Assembly (NCBI GenBank): GCA_958496175.1
Contig: OY292278.1
Coordinates: 38,936,001 to 39,000,000, forward strand
Source: Sisyra terminalis
Taxonomy: Eukaryota; Arthropoda; Insecta; Neuroptera; Sisyridae
Reading direction: 5' to 3'
Length of the DNA: 64,000 bases
The position numbers and the translations under genes were made by a program. The notes under the pieces are model-generated. The model saw only the letters and a program-made list of their open reading frames with translations, ran no database searches and was not told the origin of the DNA. How positions within the stretch are numbered: the first letter of the stretch is position 1; each line of letters starts with the position of its first letter. This document shows, piece after piece, positions 9,692 to 21,765 of this stretch.

Positions 9692-12600
9692 GTTGGAGAG
9701 AACCTGGCGGAAAATTGAATTTACCGCTTTATGACTTGCAGAAAATAGGAGGAGAAATGTTTTTTTTTTTCTATTTTCTTCTTGTTCTTAATCCTAGCAT
9801 CGTTGTAAATGTTTACTGATAGAGTTAGCACTTAAATTATTGTTAATTTCTTAAGACCTACTGGAAGATTCATACTTGCCGTGCTGTGGATGTGAAGCTC
9901 GAATGCACGAGCTTTTCTACGTTTTTCACTTCTTTAATCTAACGGGTACATTATTGTCCGCGTTTTTTTGTCTTTGCAATATTAGCTTCAAAGGATTCAA
10001 CTTGATTTCTTTTAAGGTGAAAACATTTGTTCTTCTGGTCACAGCATTTATAGTATATCTTTAACCCCTATTTTCAAAGTTTCAATATGTCATAATTTTT
10101 TTTCTAAGTGTTTTGTACTTTTTACTGTAAAATAATTTATTAATTTTTTTAACTGTGACTCGGAAATAAATAAAATACTTATCAATGTTAAATTTATACT
10201 GTAGTGTAAGACAGCGATCGCTAAAGTGGACCACTAGTGGTGAAAAAAGAATACAACTCTGTATAAATGATGGTATCATAATATAATGTGGAAACGTTGC
10301 ATGGATTTTATGTTTTTCCCGGTTATAGTAGGAAAAACAAGAGAATATGAATAAATTAATTGGCCAAAAAAACCCAAAATTTGTCAAAAGTAAATCCTTA
10401 TAAAATGATAGTCATATACTTTTTTTAACGGATTACTTGAAAAACACATGATTGATTCTTACCATTTTTCCCCCAAATTATTCCCCATTATTCACCAAAA
10501 ACATAGTATTTTTTGAAAATTTAAAGAATTGGTTTTCTTTTGCATTATTAAATTATAAATTTTTAAAGTTTAAAAGCCCAATGGACATATCAGTTTATAT
10601 ATGCGACCGGTCTATATACCTGATGTTAGGGGCACCGAGAATGGTGCACAAAGGCGAAAAAAAACTTTACAAGTTAGCAAATTCAAACAATACTACGTAT
10701 GACATTAAATTCCCAGACTATGTAAAAGTAAAGTTTTACGTATTGTTACCTCTGGTATATTTGGAAATTGTCGATTTGTTCTTTGTTTTTTCGCAAGCAT
10801 AAGTCATTAAGAATAAGTATTTTAATGTAAGATCAATTTGTTAAATTCTCAATTTTATCTTGACATTCTCATTAAATTTCAGCACCTTTTTGTACATTTA
10901 ATGGAGACAATACAAAATTTAACAAAAAACAAAGCAAACAATTCTTTTTTAAATCTTAACTTTAAATGAAAAGTTTAAAATTTATTTTTAAATTTCTACT
11001 CTTTGTAGAAGACGAATTTTGCTTGAAATAATAAAAGAAATGAGAGATATAATATATAATTGGAAAGTTGAGGCGAAAGCATTTCATTTTTATTCTCTAT
11101 TTGAATAAGAATACAACAGAAAATAGGATTATATTATAAAAAGACTCACGTTAGATTAAACTTATTGTTGTACATTGATTTGAGGTTTATTTTCTTTCAG
11201 AAATTATTCTATGTAATTTTTCCATGATGTGCCTTTTGTGTCTAGACGTTACAACCACAAATGAATGCACAATAGTATGAACTAAACACATTTTCACTAG
11301 CGACAATTTATAATACCACACTTCAGTGGTTACCAATTGGAGTTAAATACCTAAAGCATATCAGATATATTATAATGACCTAAGTAATTAAAGAAGCAAC
11401 TTTAAGCTTTCCAGATCAAACGAAAGAAAAAATCGAACAATATTATAACAAATAAGCTCTCGTGAAAAGATGTTAAGTGGCATCTCACATTCCTGCCGCA
11501 ACTGAGAAAAGCTTAAATTTGAATGTTCTATATAGGAACATTGTTATTCTGCTGTAAACACTTACAAGTTTCATCAAAAGGGCGTTGAGATGACAATGAA
11601 TAGGCCTTGGGAGTGGCAAAACATTGTGGCAGCCTCAAGGCTTGTTATCCTATAACACTAGACTCTCGAAAGCTCAGGACAGAGAGAAATAGTAGGAGAA
11701 AAAAATATGAAAAAGCGCAAAGGACAAGTTAAGATAATGGAGTTGATAATAAAAAAAAGTTTAGTCTCTTATGGGTGCTGTTGGGCAAAAGTGAAGAGAA
11801 AAAAAAATCAAACCCCAAAACTTTTTAGTATAAAAGAAATTTTCACGCATGGCTCTATGGAATGTGAGATAGTCGGTAGTAAAATTGATTGTACGAAATC
11901 AGGAGAACTGTTCGACTAATACGGCTAATTTTGGACTCAAGAAAAGTTTCAAGATTTTCGTAAGTGTTTTTTTTTTTTGTAAATGGAAAAGTATTACAAT
12001 AAAATATAATATAATTGGTAGATGTTATGCGTTTTTTTTTTCTAGTTTTTGATTAAAATAGCTTCAAATAGGATAAATGTTCTGTTCAATGTAGTAAGGA
12101 GAGAATTTGTTAATTATTAATATTATAATAGCTAAGAACAATTAAAGGTATCAAATCAGGAATAAGCATTTGATTTTCAACCCAAAACTTGCAACCGTAT
12201 TACAAAAAGATGGTAACAGTAAATGATGCCTATATAAATTTTACTTTTATACTAACTTGGGTTTAATTGTCAAAAATTTATTGGAAAGAAATAAAGTAAA
12301 TTTGTTTGGATCAGTTAAAAACATATTTTTCTTTGGATAAAGATAAATATAGGGAAATGGGAAATAAATTGAAATGAAAGAAAAACACTTAAAAGCTCTT
12401 AAAATAATATGTTAATAAATTGGAATTTAAAACGTCAATGTTTTGGATCAAAAGAAAAATATAGTAATTTTTTTGAGAAGTATAACTCATTTATTTTTTC
12501 AATTAAAAAAGAATTGTATTTGTTTCATATAATAGATAAATTGGAAGGACTATCGGAAAGTGTTGTTCGTTTTGGAATAAAACAAGGTACAATTTTTTTG

Positions 12601-12780
12601 CCGTTAATTGTCTTATAATTGTTATGAACTTTCTGCTGGCAGGAGGGCAATTTGTATATCCCATTCTTGAAAATTTTTTTTTCTTTTGATGTAAGAAATT
12701 AAACCCATGCTTGTTTGATATCTTCTTCATTTTTGAATTTTTTGCTTCTTTATAAATTTTGTAAAAAATAAATAAGGAAT
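9692..12780. other. AT-rich region without recognisable genes
   Basis: Several short open frames occur (9876-10064, 10082-10387 minus, 10452-10802, 11707-11919, 12409-12618). None shows a conserved motif, and their composition (rich in F, K, I, N, Y) is what AT-rich noncoding DNA gives. No terminal repeats or arrays were identified. Confidence 0.5.
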
Positions 12781-12784
12781 AGTC

Positions 12785-13400
12785 AGAGGGTGCTAAGGGT
12801 CTGGGAAATATGGAGCATGGGACAGAATTTCCAAGTAAAGTTCTGAATTTTTAATGGACTCCAAGGAGGACTCCTTAAAGCAGCATATGGTCTAGCATTA
12901 TCATGCCTAGTATCTATGATTTCCCTTCTAGCGAATATTGCTGGCCTCTTTGTTTGAACTACAGTCTTTAAAATTGTCAGTTGCTAACAATACTTTTTTG
13001 AATTGAGCTTTTCGTTCGGTTTTGAAAGCTCATGATTTATTGGTTCTCGAATGTGCCATCATATACCCAACACTCTGTTATTAAAAGTCAAATTTAGTTT
13101 AGAGGTGGAAGGGCAAGGTTTTGGGATTATAAAATTCCTTCTTCAATCCAATGTTTTCATAGGTAATCTACTTTTTATCTTTAGATGTTATCCGGTTCAA
13201 GAATGAACTTGATTTTTTGCAAATAATGACTCGATTTTTCAAATTCTTCTGATTTAATTTATGTGGTTCCTAATTTGAATACTTCTACATCGATTCTTTC
13301 TCCCGAATATGGTCTGAAATGGTTTGTTGAGCTGAATTAAGCTTTTCTACGATCCTCGATTTTGTCAGAAAAGGATCTTGTTTCACAGAAATGAACTTTC
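12785..13400 (-). pseudogene. Mariner transposase relic
   Basis: Minus-strand translation in shifting frames gives a segment near 13385-13320 (FVKQDPFLTKSRIVEKLN) resembling the N-terminal helix-turn-helix part of mariner transposase. Further on, at 12935-12880, EIIDTRHDNARPYAALRS matches the HDNARPH motif around the second catalytic aspartate. It is followed by degenerate WSP and LSHAPYFPDP-like sequence that recalls the PPYSPDLAPSD block. Stops and frameshifts are frequent throughout. TIRs were not found, so element limits are unknown. This copy is older and more damaged than the mariner at 24 kb. Subfamily cannot be decided. Confidence 0.65.
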
Positions 13401-13875
13401 CGGTAGACCTTATGCCAAACTTTGAGTTGAAACTTTGCGCTATATTTAAGGTTTCATAACATCAACGAAAAAAAATGAAGTGATAAAAGAAAGTTTTTTC
13501 TTTTTTTTCCATTTTCTGTCCCCTACCAAGAGACAGAGTGAATTTTTATCGTGGTTGTAATCATTCTTCTAACATCATTCACCCTTCAACGATTCCTTAA
13601 ATTTAAGGTTTAAATAATTGCTCTTTTTTCTTCCTTTTTATAAAGAGACTGAAGTGATTCTACTTGCAATTACTTAACGACAAATGAAACTACATTTTAA
13701 TAAGAAACTGTTAAAGAAAATAGACCCACTAATTGATAAAATACGGTGATTGAAACAAAGCAATAAAAGCTTAACTAGTCAGGTAAAATTTTATCACATA
13801 AACGAAATATTCTAGTTGTTAGAATGGGAATTTATCAAAGACTCAAAAATATTTAAAGCACCTTAATATCTTTTG
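13401..13875. other. Spacer, no gene seen
   Basis: AT-rich, with no motif recognised. It may include undetected ends of the mariner relic. Confidence 0.45.
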
Positions 13876-14220
13876 TCATCATATGTTTATCAAGTAGTTT
13901 TTATACTCCAAAATGCGTTGAGTCTAAAGATGTCGATTAATTCGTATCGTCATTTTCTGGTTCTATTTTGTACCATATGAGATAAATAACATAATGAAAC
14001 CACAACATACAAAATATTCCAATTATTTGAATTGCGAATGTTGATAACATGTTCTTAAAAGTATAAACCATCACATCACTTATCACCAAATGTTTATTAA
14101 ATGGTTTTCATTCTCCAAAATGCATTGAAAATTGAGGGTTTATATTAATTTGTATCGCTATTTTTTGGTACTATTTTGTGTTATATGGGATAAAACAACA
14201 TAATGAAATCACACTTTGTA
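13876..14220 (+). repeat. Two-copy tandem repeat, period about 206 bp
   Basis: The first copy (from about 13876) and the second (from about 14082) share TGTTTATYAA, then CTCCAAAATGCRTTGA, ATTAATTYGTATCGYYATTTT, CTATTTTGT, and AACATAATGAAAYCACA in the same order. Spacing of matched words is 206-207 bp. A hammerhead-like motif lies about 90 bp downstream, but the two are not obviously one unit. Confidence 0.65.
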
Positions 14221-14302
14221 ATTTTTTAGAACTTCAACGTCTTCCGTATTCCTCAAATAATCCAATAAAATATGATAGCTATAAAAACCTTGTAATTTTG
14301 CA

Positions 14303-14342
14303 AAAACGCCTGATGAAGTTGCAATACGCAACGTAACGTTAG
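14303..14342 (+). ncRNA. Hammerhead-like motif, copy B
   Basis: CTGATGA (14310-14316), extra A, then stem II GTTGC (14318-14322) and GCAAC (14328-14332) with loop AATAC. It is followed by GTAA where a hammerhead needs GAAA, then ACGTT. Relative to copy C (GTTAC/GTAAC with the same AATAC loop) one stem pair has changed on both sides, from A-T to G-C. That is a compensatory change. The A-to-T substitution in the GAAA box and a poor stem I suggest this copy is inactive. Inferred to derive from a Penelope-like retroelement or retrozyme. Confidence 0.55.
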
Positions 14343-15279
14343 AACCAATTTCACTTTTGAACCAACAGAATTGAATAGCAATTATACCATTCTTGTAGAT
14401 CTTAAAGTCAAGAAGTTATTCTATGTTCTACATGTTTCTTTTCTCGTGAATTTTGCCATACATGATGCTTTGCAGTGTTTGGTATTTATCGTTGCAAAAA
14501 ATGAGTCCAAGGTCCTAAAGTTTGCGCAACTGTATGGTTCTCAAAATTTCTTTATCAACACCCATGTTTTGAAGTACTATATCGTTTGCAATATTTTTCC
14601 AAAATTCGCTGGTAGACCCACATTTCGAAAGCCTCATTTCATTTGAAGTTATGAATTTTAACGTCACCTAAAACGTCACTTTATATAAAGCAATGGTCAT
14701 TAACAAACGTTAAAATAAAATAATAGTCTTAGACACTAGAATCAGTTGCGTAACGAAATCGAACCGATAAAAAATAAGCACCTAATGTATTACAAGAAAT
14801 AGTCCTTATTTTTACGTGACAAAATAGTAACAAATTTTTCGTAAAGTTTAACTACTTTAGTTTAAGGGTAATGATATTATACATTTGCGTAGGCGAATTC
14901 TTTTTTCTGTGTAGGTAGATAATTTGAAGATTTATTGGCTTCCATAAAAAAATATATATATTACAAATAAATTTATATAAAGAAATATAACGAGAAAACT
15001 TGAAAAAAATGTATGCCTGCAAGTCATAATTCAAAGTTCATAATACTTGAATTTTTTTCTCTTTATCCGTCTGGTTTTGTTAAATGTCATTTTCATAATT
15101 TCGGTTATAAGAAGCATTGAAGACATACATATGCTTATATTGACAACAAAAAATTACATTACAGAAACTTTAGTTGTTAAACGTGATGAAAAAATAAAAC
15201 AATGAATTATTTAATTTGTAGCCCAGGAAAAAAGGTAATAATTTGATACTTTGATGTGAAAAATATATACTTAAACATT
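14343..15279. other. Spacer, no gene seen
   Basis: The 91-codon frame at 14371-14646 and the minus-strand frame at 14852-15034 carry no recognisable motif. No repeat structure was found. Confidence 0.5.
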
Positions 15280-15299
15280 TTTTTTATGTTTGATAAAAA

Positions 15300-15405
15300 T
15301 ATTTTGCTAAATCATTTTTCTCGATATAAAAATCGAACCCAACACCTACCAGTTTTGGAGCTGCCACTTTAGCCACTCGGCCATCAAAAAGCTAACACAG
15401 CAATA
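15300..15405 (-). repeat. SINE with tRNA-like head, copy 1
   Basis: Read on the minus strand, GATGGCCGAGTGGCTAAAG (about 15384-15366) is a good RNA polymerase III A box with the D-arm pattern of class II tRNAs (Leu/Ser type). GTTGGGTTCGATT (about 15342-15330) is a B box / T-loop. No complete cloverleaf with acceptor stem can be drawn, so this is a tRNA-derived SINE or tRNA pseudogene rather than a functional tRNA. Related sequence occurs at 27455-27600 and 31775-31985, also on minus. Confidence 0.65.
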
Positions 15406-15875
15406 AATCCCCAAGAAAATCCATCTGATGACCATTGGTGAGCATTTATATCGATTTACCGAGCTTTTTCGATGCCATATTGATTGGGAAAATAATTTAA
15501 GCTTTTTTTTTTAAACTTGATCCGAACGAAACGTAATGAATTTGGAAAATAAAACATCTAACGGATCGTAAAAAATCTGAGTTTTCTTCTTTGATTTACT
15601 GCCAAATAGTAAAATTAAGATGTCATTACTCATTTTCTTACAAAACTGAATATAAAAGATCAACCCCATTCTTTCAGTGATAAGGGATATTATAACATAT
15701 AAAATTGTTATAAATTAAAAGAATTTCATCCTAACAAATAGCCACAAGACCACCAAATATGTTTGATCAAACAACAAAAAATAAAAGGAGTTTATGCAGG
15801 GTAAAGTGGGGCTTAAAGGTCCACCATGAGTATCTAAAATACTAGTGACATATTTATTTATTATCCAAATAAATT
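15406..15875. other. Spacer, no gene seen
   Basis: AT-rich DNA without a recognisable gene. The minus-strand frame at 15715-15921 has no motif. Confidence 0.5.
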
Positions 15876-16060
15876 TATTTATTGAATTTAAACTGAAACT
15901 ATTATATATTTTGTGGTTCAAGAAGCCTGAAGAAGTTACAATACGTAACGAAACGTAGCTAATTTAAATATTAAAATATATTTAATAAAAAAACGATCTT
16001 AAAAAACCTGAATTGTCTTCTTATTTAATAAAAGCTGAGATCTGAATTTTATCATGTATT
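15876..16060 (+). repeat. Dispersed repeat carrying hammerhead-like copy C
   Basis: This block matches 60370-60565 in the same orientation. ATTGAATTTAAACT, TCAAGAAGCCTGA, GTAACGAAACGTAGCTAATT, ACGATCTTAA or ATGATCTTAA, CCTGAATTGTCTTCTTATTT and GAGATCTGAATTTTATCAT recur in order. The motif near its start has hammerhead form. The conserved stretch is about 180 bp and non-coding. It is plausibly the terminal part (pLTR-like) of a Penelope-like element or a retrozyme, but no reverse transcriptase was found beside it. Confidence 0.7.
15924..15963 (+). ncRNA. Hammerhead-like ribozyme motif, copy C
   Basis: CTGAAGA (15927-15933) fits CUGANGA. After one extra A comes a perfect 5 bp stem II, GTTAC/GTAAC (15935-15939 and 15945-15949), with loop AATAC. 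Next are GAAA (15950-15953), the palindrome ACGT in place of stem III (15953-15956), and A at the cleavage position (15957). GCT follows and pairs with AGC (15924-15926) to start stem I (3 bp). The very short palindromic stem III means a cleaving form would probably need two copies pairing as a dimer, as proposed for minimal hammerheads of Penelope-like elements. The one-base insertion before stem II is atypical. Confidence 0.6.
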
Positions 16061-16479
16061 AACAGTAGTATCTCAATAAACTGAGCTGGTCCCCGTTTTT
16101 TTTTCATCCCAGTTCATTGAAAACCCAGTATCACCAAATAGATTTTATCCATCTATATAAAACCCAAATTTAATAAGTCTTGATTTTTCCAACTCTTAAC
16201 CATAAATTTTAACCGTGTTAAATTAAGGTTCCATATATCTGGGTTCTCCTGTATTCAAATATCCTTGAACCTTGAGCTTAGAAAAGTAATAAAATAAAGA
16301 GAAGTTTTAATAAAAAATGTAAATTTTTCGTAATCATAATTTTTTTTATATTTTATCTTGAATTTTTAAACTTCTTTTCTACTGATGCCGACTGAAATAC
16401 ATTTCTGAAGTGAGGATATTTTTTTTAAATATTTGTGAATCTCTATATTTTTTTTCTAAAGTAGATGTACCAGTTCTTC
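16061..16479. other. AT-rich spacer, no gene seen
   Basis: No coding, repeat or RNA signal recognised. Confidence 0.5.
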
Positions 16480-17130
16480 CCACGGGATCCTTATTCACAC
16501 ATTCATATAAAACCGTCTGACGTTTTCATCTTCGTCGGTTTCGACTCTACGACTTGCTTCTACGACTTGCCATTCAAAAAACAAATCTGCATTTCGTTAT
16601 TTATTTAAGTGTCACATAGACTTTCTTCTGGAATAATACGACGTCCATGTCGCGACGAAAACCCACCACGTAAAACCGGAAAAACCAACTGAAATTTCCC
16701 CCCTGTACATTTCCCCAATCGCTTTGCACCAACTCGAAAAATCGACTAAACATTATTTTTTTCGTTCCATTCAAATGATGCGCCGTTGCGCCGCAAACGT
16801 CAATACCTACCCCAAATATTTATGCAGATTTTACGTCTTCTTACGGGGGTTATTTGAACAACGACAAAATATAACGCTCGACGTGACTTACAATTGTGAA
16901 GGTTTATAAATCCATCCATTTCCAACCGTCCTCGATTCGCCTGACAAAATCCCTATCACTCCAACAGTGACATCCCTTATTAAAACTCAAATCTCTATCG
17001 CTTTCTTTCCCTGCACAGCTCCACCCCCATATCCTAGTCTACAAATACTAAAGATATAGGCAATATATATAGCTACAAAATAGCCTGGATGGTGAACGTT
17101 AGATTACTTGCCGGACATTGTGCCAACTTC
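16480..17130. other. GC- and C-richer block, candidate regulatory DNA
   Basis: Compared with its flanks this stretch has more G, C and CpG, for example TTTCATCTTCGTCGGTTTCG and CATGTCGCGACGAAAACCC. It also has C-rich runs around 16690-16720 and 16985-17040. A TATA-like CATATAAAACC (16504-16514) lies upstream of TTTTCATCTTCG (about 23 bases further). A 61-codon plus-strand frame (16724-16909) shows no known motif. I record it as distinctive unique-looking sequence; its function is unknown. Confidence 0.35.
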
Positions 17131-20034
17131 TACATAGCTACAGATAAATTAATTAATTTTAATTAAAAGTTTCCCCCAAAATGAACCTATAATATTTGTT
17201 TTAATTGAATTTGCCAACAAGGGTGAATTCCTTTCATTTTAAACAATAAAATGTATTAAAATCCTAAATTCAAATCAGCCTGTGGAAAAAATGGCGAGCT
17301 TTTATTCTATAAACCTGTATTTCTCTACGTTTTAATACTATGACCTACCTAAGTTTTTATTATACGTTCCATGTAAAATTAACATACTTTTGAATATTCA
17401 AATCCTTAATTACTCACTATAAAAACATTGAAACAAGTAAACCAAATTCATTAAATGTTTTTCATTAAATATTTGATTTTAAAAATATTACAAAGTAAAA
17501 GAATCACAAAGTGAAATTGCCATTAATTATGTTTTAAAAAAAAACATACAATTAATGATACGTGAATTAATTTATAATTTTTAATATTATGACTTGTTTT
17601 TCAGAAAAAAATATGAAAACCATCGTTTTAAAAGTAATGAAGAACTTTACTTTTCTGAAAATTGGTGTAAAACTCAAACCACACCGAAAGTTTCCACTTA
17701 AGCTTCAACCCTTTTCAACTACGGCTCGAAACAATTGAGTTTGGTAAGCCAATAAATTACGAAATTATCAATTATAAATTCTTAAATTTCGAAAACTTTT
17801 AAGCTCCCTTAAATCACTCATTAAATATCGCTCCCGAAAGACCAAACACCTAAGTGAAATTAAATCGATTCGCTTTTCCATTGATAAATTTTATAACGAC
17901 TTATTATTGGGATATTAAAAATTATTTTGGTCAAAGTACTTTTATTTTTTGATGAAGTAATATTACATATTTTTTTTATCTTTCAAGATAAATTATTAAA
18001 TATTTATGTTGCCACTGAATAAATATTGAGTGAGTAATAAAAGATCGTTTTATGGATCGTAATTTTTATAATCTGAAACCAGTTTTTGCTTTCTTAATTG
18101 ATTCGATAATTGAAATTTTTGCGTTTATTTTTCTTGTATTAAATCTTTTAACTTTGAAGATTTTTTGCAAATATTGACATATTTTTTTTTTTCGTTAAAA
18201 CATCTAAAAGCAATCAATGTAAGTACATCAATATGTCAAGAAAAATACATTTACAACTGTTGATATTTTCATGGGAAGTTGGGATAGTTTTTAAAAAAAA
18301 ATTTATGAAAAATTACAATCTGAATGGTAAATCTCGATCATGTTATTATGACATTGGTTTCTTGGGAACTTGGATAAGTTCTCCCATTATCCAAGTTTCC
18401 GAATTACATTTAACCAATTACAACAATTTAAATTCAACATGAAATTTAGATAGCTTTTAAAAGCTCAAATTTACTGAGAGTTCAAAAGTATAATCATAAA
18501 AACAAAATTAGAACCATACACACTATTTTTTTCTTATTTAGGCATAAAAAGTTTCAAGAAAAATCTCTTTAAGTTTCAATAACTTTTTTCAAACTTTGAA
18601 TAACGTTTGGAAAACATAACAATACCAATTGTATGAACACAATTTTTTGACTTAAATAATTAAATATAATTTTCTGAGTTTAGGAGATCTTACTTTTGTT
18701 GTTGAATCATCGATCCACTGCTAAGAAATGAAGATAAAAATTCAAACAGTAAATTTCGTTGTAACTTATAATCTATGAGGACTAAAACTATGAGGAGAAT
18801 AATGAAAAAGTTTTAACCATAATTAATTAATTATTAGTAACCTCCAGAAATGGTTTTATAAGAAATTTAACAGTACTCAGCTTTTCATTAAATTATAGAA
18901 GAAAACTCAAACTTTTTAAAAAATTCTAATTTTGTTCTTCTGATTCCTGTTCAACGATGGAAATGGACAATCATCGTGACTATAGTAATTTTAGATACTG
19001 AAGCTTGGAAGATTTCTGAATGAAGATTGGTCAGCCAGGATATTCTTCTTTTTTCCTAGATCTCTTCTCCCTTCAATCCGATTCTGAATAATCTTCACAT
19101 CTCTACGAAAATTATAAGAGTTTTTTGGGTTTTTCGGTGTTTAGTCTTGGTGGTACTTCTTTATTTCGTACGTGATCCCTCCAAGCAATCTTCAGGATTT
19201 GGTGGCACTCTTGCATTTCAAATGCTTTAATTTTGTCCTTCAGTCTTTGGGTAAGAGTTCATCTTTCTTTTCCTACGAGATAATAAGAATAATATTTGAC
19301 CATTTTAATGCTCGGTTCAAGGGATATAGTTTAATTCTAAAAGATATTTATATATATTCTAATATTATAGCTTATAGAAAACAAAAAAAAAGTCAATACA
19401 ATGATGCCGATACTAAAATTTGATCTGGAATCTTATAAGATTTGACCTGGTTTCTATACTTTTTACATGAATGGTATCAGTTCTTTGTCACTACTATTAC
19501 TATTGTTGATGACACTGTAGATATAAAAATGATTAATTATCCAATATCCGATTCATAAGAAAATTATTAACGTAATTTAATAATGAGTGAAGTTTACCTG
19601 ACCAAATTTGGGCCAAAATTCGTCAAATGCTTTAAGATTACGAATGAACTGTCGGTGGGTTAAGAACTAAAAAATCAGTCAGATATCGTATGTCTTATAA
19701 ATGATATAAACTTCTTGTAAGAAGTTGAAAATTATGGATTAGTTATATTAGATTTCTTTATCTTCAAATCTCTTTCCAAAACCAAATTTGTCATCTTACG
19801 TAGACTACTATAGTATTCCAATCATAGTTTCATAAATTCATTTTTTTTTTTTTTTGGTTAAGTTTTAAAGGTGCTATTTCAGCAACTTTATTACCCAAAG
19901 TTTTTCGGTATCCTAGATTCCAGGCAAAAACTAATCTGTTTTTTTACTGTAGCATACTATGTTATCCATATACGTCATAGAAACAAGAGCAAACAACAAA
20001 ATACTAATAGTATCGGTAAGCCAATGGAAAAAGA
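17131..20034. other. AT-rich region without recognisable genes
   Basis: Short frames at 18233-18442, 19172-19423 and 19871-20059 carry no known motif. Apart from one strong hairpin (18364-18400) no structure was noticed. Confidence 0.5.
18364..18400. repeat. Short perfect-loop hairpin
   Basis: GGGAACTTGGATAA (18364-18377) and TTATCCAAGTTTCC (18387-18400) form an inverted repeat matching at 13 of 14 positions around a 9-base loop. Nothing in the context assigns it a role. Confidence 0.6.
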
Positions 20035-20735
20035 ACATAAATACAAGGCAAGAGTGTGAGATAGAAGATTTGATCAGGTACAAATTTAAGCCTAGAAGTG
20101 ACGAGATGTCCCGGGAAAGATTGGCGAAAATCATGCCAGACAGTAGACGACATATATTTTCTACAGGATACGAATACTTACAGGAAAATCTCCAAGGAGA
20201 TGAATTGAATCACGAACCCTAGTATCTCAAAAGAATTCGTGAATTGAAAATTGCAGGCCTTTGAACTGCAATATGTGATATACGAGTATTAAGAAGTAAG
20301 ATTCATCAGTGATAACACAACTTAAAAATTCTTTCAAAATGAATTTGGAATTCATATAGAGATCTGCAAGTGTAGTATGGGACACAAATACAAGGCAAAA
20401 ATGTGAAATAGAGGATTTAACCAGGTACAAATTTAAGCCTAGAAGACCTGAAATTATTACGTAGATAGAACGTCCCGGGAAAGATTGGCGAAAATTACAC
20501 CTTACGGTAGACGACGGATATTCCCTACAGGATACGATTACTTACAGGAAAATCTTCAAAGAGATGGATTGAACCACGAATTTTAGTATTTCAAAAGAAT
20601 TCGTTAATTGAAAATTGCAGGCCAAAGGCCTGCAATATGTGGAATACTAAGAAGTAAAGTTCATTAGTGCTAACCCAACTTAAAAATCTTTTCAAAATGA
20701 ATTTGGAGTTCATATAGAGATCTACAAGTGTAGTA
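20035..20735 (+). repeat. Two-copy tandem repeat, period about 347 bp
   Basis: Unit 1 starts at ACATAAATACAAGGC (20035) and unit 2 at ACACAAATACAAGGC (20382). Both run through ACAAATTTAAGCCTAGAAG, CGTCCCGGGAAAGATTGGCG or its near match, TACAGGATACGA, TTACAGGAAAATCT, AAAAGAATTCGT, TTGAAAATTGCAGGCC and CATATAGAGATCT. Divergence is modest, so the duplication is fairly recent. Unit 2 contains a perfect 10 bp palindrome, ATTGCAGGCC/GGCCTGCAAT, with an AAA loop (20614-20636); in unit 1 this palindrome is degraded. Overlapping short frames exist in both strands but no protein family is recognised. Confidence 0.85.
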
Positions 20736-20895
20736 TGTTGGCTAAGTTTAATTTTATTTAAGACAGTTCAAGAGGGTGTAAACTTATTGCTTACGTAGCC
20801 AAAATCTTCCTGTAATATCGTCGACACAATAAAGTTGCGAATCTGTAAAAATTAAATTTTTCAGAAGAGCAAATGGTGAATGAATATATAAATAT

Positions 20896-21765
20896 ATAAT
20901 AGGATGTTTTTTTTTGGGACTATTTTCTTTTTTTTTGCTCCCGTGCTGAAATTTTGTTGGAAATACTTCAAAAAAAAATCCCTGAAAGTTTGAGCTCTTT
21001 ATATTAATATTAAGTACTCGCTCACAGCGAGTACTTTTCCATTTAAAATACACGTAAACTTTGATTTTTTTTTTAAATTTTTATAGCTCAGCGGCATTTT
21101 ATGGTATCGCCTCGCTCAAAGTCGAGATTTTTTTACAATTGTATGTTCTACAAAAGGGCCTATTTTTAATAAGGAATAAAAAATCAATATTTTCTTAAAT
21201 TTTACTCAATAATCCGTAAAAATTTTATAGTAAGAGAAATTCAAGGCTCAATATCTCGAGAAATATCGATCTTAGCAATTTGATTTTCTGGAACTTTTTT
21301 GTAGGAAATTAAATTTCCTATAAATTTGCTATTTACATTTTTTCTGTAGGTCTTGTAATTCAAGAGTTACTGAGAGAAAAACGAGAAATATATGAAAAAT
21401 CTAGGTTTAGTGACCCGTACTACCTCGCCCGTGTAAATTACGAGTTTGCCGCAATAGGCACTTTTGTAGAGCATACAATTGTAAAAAAATTCTGACTTTG
21501 AGCGAGGCGATACCATAAAATGCTGCTGAACTATAAAAATTTAAAGAAAAAATCAAAGTTTACGTGTATTTTAAATGGAAAATATTCACACGCTGTGAAT
21601 GAGTACTTAATAATAATATTAAGAGCTCAAACTTTCAGGGAATTTTTTTTGAAGTATTTCCAACAAAATTTCGGCATGGGAGCAAAGAAAAGAAAACAGT
21701 CCAAAAAAAAAGAAAACAGTCCAAAAAAAAAGAAAACAGTCAAAAAAAAAAAACACCCTAATATA
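20896..21765. mobile_element. Long-TIR hairpin element (family shared with 50.7-51.4 kb)
   Basis: The arms (about 20896-21165 and 21445-21765) are inverted copies. The left TAATAGGATGTTTTTTTTT is mirrored by AAAAAACACCCTA on the right. GAGCGAGGCGATACC, AAAGTTTACGTGTATTTTAAA, GAGCTCAAACTTTCAGGGA and CAACAAAATTTC occur in both arms in opposite senses. The middle (21166-21444) holds TTCAAGGCTCAATATCTCG and GACCCGTACTACCTCGCCC, also present in the 50.9-51.1 kb element. AT-rich tracts lie at both junctions, so the target duplication is unclear. No transposase is encoded; the frames on its arms are shadows of the repeat. It is a non-autonomous foldback or MITE-like element of unknown superfamily. 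Confidence 0.7.
21691..21750 (+). repeat. 20 bp minisatellite, three copies
   Basis: AGAAAACAGTCC followed by an A8 run is repeated three times with a 20 bp period inside the right arm of the hairpin element. The left arm has a single corresponding GGACTATTTTCTTT, so the array expanded in one arm only. Confidence 0.75.

Noticed and set aside
10082..10802. The longer frames at 10082-10387 (minus, 101 codons) and 10452-10802 (plus, 116 codons) as genes
   Set aside because: Translations are F/K/I/Y-rich without motifs, and no codon or context signal supports them.
15318..15392. A functional tRNA gene
   Set aside because: A and B boxes are present, but no acceptor stem or full cloverleaf can be drawn, and related copies are dispersed, so a SINE is the better explanation.
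19165..19200. CTGAAGA on the minus strand near 19190 followed by GAAAT further on
   Set aside because: No stem II pairs between the two boxes and the spacing is too long.
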